DNA of 20,985 nt. It comes from Actinomycetes bacterium (lineage in GTDB: Bacteria > Actinomycetota > Actinomycetes > Propionibacteriales > Propionibacteriaceae). The position numbers and the translations under genes were made by a program. Location: positions 1-20,985 of the forward strand of contig WQUE01000229.1 of the NCBI GenBank assembly GCA_009785885.1. Direction: 5' to 3'. This document shows positions 15,631 through 20,985 of the stretch, piece by piece. The first letter of the stretch is position 1. The number at the start of each line of letters is the position of its first letter. The notes beneath the pieces were generated by a model, which was not told the origin of the DNA, searched no databases, and saw only the letters and a list, made by a program, of their open reading frames with translations.

Positions 15631-18600
15631 CGCCGCTCATCCGCCTCGCGCAGCGCGGACGCCAACGCTCCCACGGTCGGTGTCTGCACCCACGTCCGGA
15701 ACGGCAGCCGCACCCCCGACAGCGACGCGAGCAGGTTGGACGCCTCGATGACGCGCAGCGAGTTGCCGCCCAGCTCGAAGAAGTCGGCCCCCGTCCCCAC
15801 CGGGCCGACGTCCAGCACCTCCCCGAACACCCAGGCGAGGAGTGCCTCCTCCCGGCTCGCCGGCCAGTCCGGGTTCGCGGCGGCCGGGCTGGCGTCGTGG
15901 GCATCGCGCGGCAGGCGCCGCCGGTCGATCTTGCCGCTCGCCGTGAGCGGCAGCTCGTCCAGCCGGATCAGGCGGGCCGGCACCATGTAGTCCGGCAGCC
16001 GCTGCAGCAGGGCGCGCCGGGCGGCCGCGGCATCGAAGCCGACCTCCGCGACGACGTACCCGACCAGTTCCGTGAGGCCCGCGACGTCGATGTCGCCCTG
16101 CCCGTCACGGTCCCGCGCGACGGCGGTGACGACGGCGGCGTTCACCCCGGGCAAGGTCCGCAGCGCGGTCTCCACCTCGCCCAGCTCGATGCGGAAACCG
16201 CGGACCTTCACCTGGCCGTCGGCGCGTCCGAGGAACTCCAGGTTTCCGTCCGGCAGCCAGCGCACGAGGTCGCCGCTTCGGTACATCCGTCCATCGCCGA
16301 ACGGGTTGGGGACGAAGTGTTCGGCGGTGAGGTCCGCCCGGTTCAGATAGCCGCGGCCGACCCCCACCCCGCCGATGCACAGCTCCCCGGCGACGCCGAT
16401 GGGGCACGGGACGGTGCCGTTGAGCACGTACGCCTCGGCGCCGGCCAGCGGGCGTCCGATCGGGATCCGGGCCGGCAACGCCTGCGCGCCCCGGCACCAC
16501 CAGGTGGTCGTGGCGACGGAGCACTCGGTCGGGCCGTAGCCGTTCAGGAAGAAATCGTTGCCGGGCGCGTCGGCGAACACGTCCGGCGTCACGGGGGCGG
16601 CGACGCTCGCCAGGACCCGCAGGCCGGTGGGGCGCACCGCCTGGATCATCTGGGGCATGAGGTACGTCGCCGTGCAGCCGGCGAGGGCGGCCCGGATCGC
16701 GTCGGGATCCTGATTGTCCCCGTCGGCGAGACAGCGGACGGAGCCGCCGTGGGCCAGCGTGAGGAGGACCTCCAGGATCGACGCGTCGAACGCGGGGCTG
16801 GCCAGGTGCGGGATGACGGCGTCGTCCGCCGCGGCGCCGGCCCAGCATTCGGCGTGGTCCACGAGGTTGGCCAGGCCCCGGTGCTCGTTCAGCACGGCCT
16901 TGGGCGTCCCCGTCGTGCCGGACGTGTAGATGCAGTAGGCCAGGTCGGACGGGTCGGGGTGCGGCCACGGCGCGGGCGTGTCGTCGTCGACCGTGAACAC
17001 GTCCGCGACCGGCGTCCCGGGCTCGAACGGCGCCGCCGCGCCGGCGAGCAGGAACGCCGCGGGCTTGGCGTCGTCGAGCATGAGCCGGACCCGCGCGGGC
17101 GGGGTGGAGGCGCTGATGGGGCAGAACGCCGCCCCGGCCCGCAGCACGCCCAGCGTCGCGATGGCGTAGCCGAAGCCGGCGCCCGCGTACACCGCGACGA
17201 GGTCGTCCCGTCCCACGCCGTGCGCGATGAGCCAGCCGGCGACCGCCCGCGTCCGGGCGTCCAGGCCGGCGTACGTCATCGTGCCCTCCTCGCCGATCAG
17301 GGCGGCCTTGTCGGGGTGGGCGGCGACCTGGGCGGCGAACACGGTGGCGATGTCGGGTGCGGGCGCGAGGGTGCGGGCGGCGGCCGCCCCGGAGAAACGC
17401 TCCAGGACGGTCGTGCGTTCGTCCTCGTCCATGAGGGGCAGGCCGGCGAGGGGGGCGTCCGGGGTGGCGATCGCCGCCGCGAGCAGCGTGCGGTAGTGGC
17501 GGACGAGGCGCTCGGCGGTGTCCGGGCGGAACAGCGCGGTGTCGTACGTGAGCCGCAGCGCGTCGGCGTCTGCGCCGGGGGTGATCTCGAACGCGAGGTC
17601 GAACTGGGCGGCGTCCGCGCCCCGGACGGTGCGGCGCAGCGCCAGGCCGGCGAGGGTCCCGGCCACCTCCGGGGTGTTCTGGACGGTGAACGTCACGTCG
17701 AACAGCGGGTTGCGGGACGGATGCCGGGCGACGCCGAGGGCGTCCACCAGCTCCTCGAACGGGTACTCCTGGTGGGTGAGCGCGGCCAGGCTGGTCGCCT
17801 TCACCTGCGCCACGAGCCCGGCGAAGGTGCCCGCCGCCCCCACGTCGCCGCGCAGGGCGAGCGTGTCGACGAACATGCCGACAACCCCCTGCGTGTCCGC
17901 GTGGACGCGCCCGGCGCTGGGGACGCCGACGCAGACCTTCCCCTGGCGCGTGTACGTGCCGAGCAGCGCCATCAGGGCGGCCAACTCCACCATGAACGGC
18001 GTCGCCCGGTGTGCGGTGGCGAACGCGGCGATGTCGTCGCGCAGCCCGGCGGCGATCGCGTCCTCCACACACGCGCCGGTGTAGGTCTTCCGGCGCGGCC
18101 GGGGGATGTCGGTGATCAGGCCGGGGGACTCCTCGAAGCCCGCGAACTGCTCCAGCCAGTAGGCCTGCTGGTCGCTCTGGTCGCGGTTCCGGGCCCACTC
18201 GGACACGTCCCGGTACCGCACGCTCACGTCGGGCAGCGTCTCCCCGTTGTACAGCGCGGCGAAGTCGGCCAGCAGCAGGCCCATCGTGGTGCCGTCGGCG
18301 ATGATGTGGTGGAGGTCGACCAGCAGGACGCTCCGGGTGCCGTCGCCGGCCACGCCGGCCCGCAGCAGCGGCGCGGCGGCCAGGTCGAACGGCCGGGTGA
18401 ACGCGGCGAGCAGGTCCTCGGCGGTGCGCCCGTCCAGGGCGAGTTCGGCGACGGGAATCTCGACGGTGTCGGCGATCCGCTGCTCGTACAGGTCGGACGC
18501 GCCGGGTGTGTCGTTCAGGTGGAAGCTCGTCCGCAGGGCCTCGTGCCTCCCCGCCAGGCCGGCGAACGCCTTGCGCACGCGGGCGACGTCCAGGACGCCG

Positions 18601-20984
18601 TCCCACTCCAGGGCGACGGGCAGGTTGTAGGCGGTGCCCACGTCGTCCAGTTCGCACGTGAGGTACAGGCGGCGCTGGGCTGCCGACATCGGGTAGGCGG
18701 GCCGGTCCTCGGCGTGGGGGATCGGTTCGTACGTCCCGGCCGCGGCGTCCCTCAGGTGGGTGGCGAGGCCGGCGACGGTGGGCGTGGCGAAGATCTGGGT
18801 CAGCGGCAGCCGGCACCCGGTGAGCTCCTCCAGCCGGTTCAGGGCGTACGCCGCCTTCAGGGAGTGCCCGCCGAGGGCGAAGAAGTCGCCGTCGCGTCCG
18901 ATGTTCTCGACGCTCAGGGTTTCGGCGTACACCTGCGCGACCGTCTGCTCGTGGGGACCCTCGGGCGGCACGAACGCGGCCGAGGCGGCGTCGAGGGCGG
19001 CGAGCGCCTTCTTGTCCGCCTTGCCGTTGGCCGTCAGCGGGATTCGCTCGACCACGTGGACCGCCGAGGGCACCTTGTGTTCGAGCAGCCGGTCGTACAG
19101 CGCCGTGCGCAGCGCGGTCGGGTCCGGCGGGGCGCCGGCCGGGGCGGGGCTGACGAACGCGACCAGCTGCGTCTCCCCCGCCGGGGACGTCTTCGCGATC
19201 ACCGCCGCCCCGCCGACGCCGGGCAGGCTGGTCAGCGCCCGCTCGACCTCCTCCGGTTCGACGCGCATGCCGCGCACCTGCACCTGGTTGTCGACCCGGC
19301 CGAGGTACTCCACGTCCCCGTCGGCGTTCCACCGGGCCAGGTCGCCGGTGCGCAGCATCGTCCCTGGTCCGGACGGGTCGGGGACGAACCGCGCCGCCGT
19401 CCGGACGGGGTCGTTCAGGTAGCCGTCCGAGACGGCCAGGCCGGTGACGCACAGCTCGCCGGGCATGTACAGGCCGCACTCGCGGCCCCGCGCGTCGACG
19501 ATGCGGCAGTGCGTGTTCGCGACCGGCCGCCCGATCGGGATCCGCGCCGGGGCGGGCCCGTCCGTGCCGTGCCACACGAGCGGCACCGAGCCCTCCGTGA
19601 GGCCGTACGCGTTGACGTGCCGGGTCGCGGCGGCGATCTTCGCCGAGATTTCCGGACGGCATTCGGAGGCGCCCGTCTCGATGATGCGCATGCCGGGCGG
19701 GATCGGCAGGTAGCCGACGTAGTCCGGCGGGGCGAGAAGGATGCTTGCGTCCGCACTGATCATCTCGCCATAGAACGCCCGGGGGTCGGCCACGGCCGTC
19801 TCCGGCACCAGGCAGAGCTTCGCCCCGGCGAAGAGCGTGGTGACGATCTCCAGGATCGCCGTCGAGAAGCCGAACGGGGCGAACTGCATGATCCGGTCGT
19901 CGGCGGCGACGCCGAACTCGCGCAGGTTGAACTCGCAGTAGTTCACGACGGTGTCGTGGCGCACGATCACGCCCTTCGGGGTGCCCGTCGTCCCGGACGT
20001 GTAGATGATCGCGGCGCGTGACTGTGGCGTCAGGCCGTCCGGACGTGCGGGGTTGGCGTCCAGGGTGCCCTCGACGCCGGCCAGGTCGATCACGGCGACG
20101 CCCGCCGGGGCGAGCGGGGCGATCGCGTCCGGCACGCCGGTGAGCACGATGCCCGCCCCGGAGTGCGCCAGCACCATGCCGAGGTACGCGGGCGGGTATT
20201 CCGGCGGCAGCGGCACGTACGCGGCCCCGGCCTTGAGCACGGCGAGCATCGCCGCGATCAGCTCGAAGCCCCGCCGGGCGGCGATCGCGACGTGCGTGCC
20301 CGGGCCGGCCCCGGCCTCGCGCAGCGCCGCCGCCAGCCGGTTCGCCCGCGCGTTCAGGTGCGCGTACGTCCACTCCACCTCGCCGAACCGCAGGGCCGCC
20401 GCGTCGGGCGCCTTCGCGGCGACGTCCTCGATCACCTCGTGGATGCACGCCTCGTCCGAGTAGGGGATGCCGGTGTCGTTGACGCGCGCGATCACCGCGG
20501 TCTCCCACGCCGAGACGATCGCGAGATCCGCGACGGGCGTGTCCGGGTGGGCGAGCAGGTCGGCCAGCAGCGTGGCGAACTGCCGGTGGCGGACGTCCAC
20601 CTCGGCGTCGGTGAACCCGCCGGGCCGGCGGGCGTACGTGAGGCGCGGCGCGGCAGGCGTCGCATCGAGCAGCACGGCGAGGTGGCCGGGCACGAGCACG
20701 TCGTCGAGGACGTCGGCGGCGTCCATCCCGCCGAACAGGCCCGCGTAGCTGGCGCCGTGGCGGCGGGCCGCCTCGTCGGGCGTGAGCCCCCGTGCCGCCT
20801 CCCGCGCCGCCAGGGCCGTCCGCAGGGCCTGAAGCGCGCCCGTGTCGTCGTCGATGTCGACTGGGACCGACCACACACGACCGGAGTCGATTGTGCCCAA
20901 AACATACCGGAGACAATTCAGGGTGCGCCCGAGGAAGAGACTGTAGGCGCCCGCGACGATGTCGTCCGCGCTCAGTCCCCACAT
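15627..20984 (-). CDS. NRPS-1: (partial C)-A-T-C-A-T, 5' end cut by the window
   Basis: Synthetase subunit whose start lies beyond the right edge; the frame is open to the boundary, so the first visible Met is probably internal. The visible 1785 residues hold: the C-terminal part of a divergent C-like domain (1-155, LGTIDSGR from 29); A1 (160-660, YTSGTTGTPKG from 328, LRTGD from 544, NGK with Lys655), in which Asp235 is Ser374; T1 (675-745, GGHSL, Ser708); C (760-1195, HHIIADG at 892-898); A2 (1210-1695, Asp1400, YRSGD from 1568, Lys1685); T2 (1710-1780, GGNSL, Ser1742). It ends right after T2 without an E domain, and NRPS-2 begins with an L-donor style C, so transfer from T2 to NRPS-2 fits. 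Two residues are predicted: an unusual X, then one amino acid. MbtH-like partners are not in the window. Confidence 0.94.
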   Translation of the reverse strand: MWGLSADDIVAGAYSLFLGRTLNCLRYVLGTIDSGRVWSVPVDIDDDTGALQALRTALAAREAARGLTPDEAARRHGASYAGLFGGMDAADVLDDVLVPGHLAVLLDATPAAPRLTYARRPGGFTDAEVDVRHRQFATLLADLLAHPDTPVADLAIVSAWETAVIARVNDTGIPYSDEACIHEVIEDVAAKAPDAAALRFGEVEWTYAHLNARANRLAAALREAGAGPGTHVAIAARRGFELIAAMLAVLKAGAAYVPLPPEYPPAYLGMVLAHSGAGIVLTGVPDAIAPLAPAGVAVIDLAGVEGTLDANPARPDGLTPQSRAAIIYTSGTTGTPKGVIVRHDTVVNYCEFNLREFGVAADDRIMQFAPFGFSTAILEIVTTLFAGAKLCLVPETAVADPRAFYGEMISADASILLAPPDYVGYLPIPPGMRIIETGASECRPEISAKIAAATRHVNAYGLTEGSVPLVWHGTDGPAPARIPIGRPVANTHCRIVDARGRECGLYMPGELCVTGLAVSDGYLNDPVRTAARFVPDPSGPGTMLRTGDLARWNADGDVEYLGRVDNQVQVRGMRVEPEEVERALTSLPGVGGAAVIAKTSPAGETQLVAFVSPAPAGAPPDPTALRTALYDRLLEHKVPSAVHVVERIPLTANGKADKKALAALDAASAAFVPPEGPHEQTVAQVYAETLSVENIGRDGDFFALGGHSLKAAYALNRLEELTGCRLPLTQIFATPTVAGLATHLRDAAAGTYEPIPHAEDRPAYPMSAAQRRLYLTCELDDVGTAYNLPVALEWDGVLDVARVRKAFAGLAGRHEALRTSFHLNDTPGASDLYEQRIADTVEIPVAELALDGRTAEDLLAAFTRPFDLAAAPLLRAGVAGDGTRSVLLVDLHHIIADGTTMGLLLADFAALYNGETLPDVSVRYRDVSEWARNRDQSDQQAYWLEQFAGFEESPGLITDIPRPRRKTYTGACVEDAIAAGLRDDIAAFATAHRATPFMVELAALMALLGTYTRQGKVCVGVPSAGRVHADTQGVVGMFVDTLALRGDVGAAGTFAGLVAQVKATSLAALTHQEYPFEELVDALGVARHPSRNPLFDVTFTVQNTPEVAGTLAGLALRRTVRGADAAQFDLAFEITPGADADALRLTYDTALFRPDTAERLVRHYRTLLAAAIATPDAPLAGLPLMDEDERTTVLERFSGAAAARTLAPAPDIATVFAAQVAAHPDKAALIGEEGTMTYAGLDARTRAVAGWLIAHGVGRDDLVAVYAGAGFGYAIATLGVLRAGAAFCPISASTPPARVRLMLDDAKPAAFLLAGAAAPFEPGTPVADVFTVDDDTPAPWPHPDPSDLAYCIYTSGTTGTPKAVLNEHRGLANLVDHAECWAGAAADDAVIPHLASPAFDASILEVLLTLAHGGSVRCLADGDNQDPDAIRAALAGCTATYLMPQMIQAVRPTGLRVLASVAAPVTPDVFADAPGNDFFLNGYGPTECSVATTTWWCRGAQALPARIPIGRPLAGAEAYVLNGTVPCPIGVAGELCIGGVGVGRGYLNRADLTAEHFVPNPFGDGRMYRSGDLVRWLPDGNLEFLGRADGQVKVRGFRIELGEVETALRTLPGVNAAVVTAVARDRDGQGDIDVAGLTELVGYVVAEVGFDAAAARRALLQRLPDYMVPARLIRLDELPLTASGKIDRRRLPRDAHDASPAAANPDWPASREEALLAWVFGEVLDVGPVGTGADFFELGGNSLRVIEASNLLASLSGVRLPFRTWVQTPTVGALASALREADERR
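15900..17357 (-). other. Adenylation domain A2 of NRPS-1
   Basis: Pocket residues read D-A-L-Y-A-V-G-V-A-K (FDASILEV, CTATYLMPQ, LASVAAP, NGYGPTECSVA). Asp235 (Asp1400) and Lys517 are present, so an alpha-amino acid is expected, but I do not recognise the code. The A3 motif ends PKAVLNEH rather than PKGV. No E domain follows, so the residue should keep the L form. Confidence 0.8.
19005..20507 (-). other. Adenylation domain A1 of NRPS-1, non-canonical pocket
   Basis: Reading the ten pocket positions against GrsA (235, 236, 239, 278, 299, 301, 322, 330, 331, 517) gives S-T-L-L-I-T-A-V-P-K. Position 235, the Asp that holds the substrate alpha-amino group, is Ser (codon at 19863-19865, in FGFSTAILEI). 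The A5 motif is AYGLTEGS in place of AYGPTE. The ATP-binding and catalytic motifs are otherwise intact, so it looks active. Loss of Asp235 in the family goes with substrates lacking a normal alpha-amino group (hydroxy, keto, aryl or beta-amino acids); which one cannot be told here. Confidence 0.8.
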
Positions 20985-20985
20985 C

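Noticed and set aside
16105..20982. Long second minus-strand frame overlapping NRPS-1
   Set aside because: Arg/Ala/Gly-rich out-of-frame reading with no domain motifs; the same bases encode complete NRPS motifs in the chosen frame.
4773..20984. Heterocyclization, methyltransferase or oxidase inserts in the NRPSs
   Set aside because: No DxxxxD cyclization motif in place of HHxxxDG in the C domains with a visible active site, and A domains have ordinary spacing between their core motifs, leaving no room for inserts.

Overview
The window comes from a very G+C-rich bacterium (roughly 70-75% by eye, with strong third-position G/C bias). It most resembles a high-GC Actinomycetota genome, but no taxonomic marker is present and another high-GC phylum cannot be excluded. 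The whole window is one leftward (minus-strand) operon of nonribosomal peptide synthetase (NRPS) genes. There is no intergenic stretch longer than 13 bases, and no promoter, terminator, RNA gene, transposon or CRISPR array is visible. The operon enters at the right edge (first gene truncated) and leaves at the left edge (last gene truncated).

In transcription order: NRPS-1 (edge of window to 15627; divergent partial C, A, T, C, A, T); NRPS-2 (15630-10891; carrier-like remnant, C, A, T, E); NRPS-3 (10889-4773; C, T with no A domain, C, A, T, E); NRPS-4 (4759-380; C, A, T, terminal C-like domain); and an Sfp-type phosphopantetheinyl transferase (383 to the left edge). C = condensation, A = adenylation, T = thiolation/peptidyl carrier, E = epimerization. 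The junctions are ATGA overlap, TGA-C-ATG, a 13-base gap carrying GGAG, and GTGA overlap, which indicates translational coupling along one transcript.

Read collinearly, the visible part would add: an unusual residue X (A domain without the usual Asp), aa2, D-aa3 (possibly aromatic), aa4 (loaded by an A domain not present in that module), D-aa5 (Phe-like code), aa6, followed by release. The domain subtypes agree with this order. The C domains that follow E domains have the D-donor style N-terminus, the others have the L-donor style. Carrier domains before E have GGDSI, and those before C have GGHSL or GGNSL. E-domain C-termini and the next protein's N-terminus look like communication-mediating docking ends. 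No thioesterase or reductase is seen. Release is most simply assigned to the terminal C-like domain of NRPS-4, whose active site reads SHLVYDAFS, the SHxxxDxxS pattern I associate with fungal macrocyclizing terminal C domains. The PPTase would convert the carrier domains to the active holo form.

The points of most interest are the fungal-like terminal C signature, the A-less module, the A domain lacking Asp235, a carrier-like remnant at the start of NRPS-2, and an in-frame 21-bp tandem repeat inside an epimerization domain. The product was not recognised.
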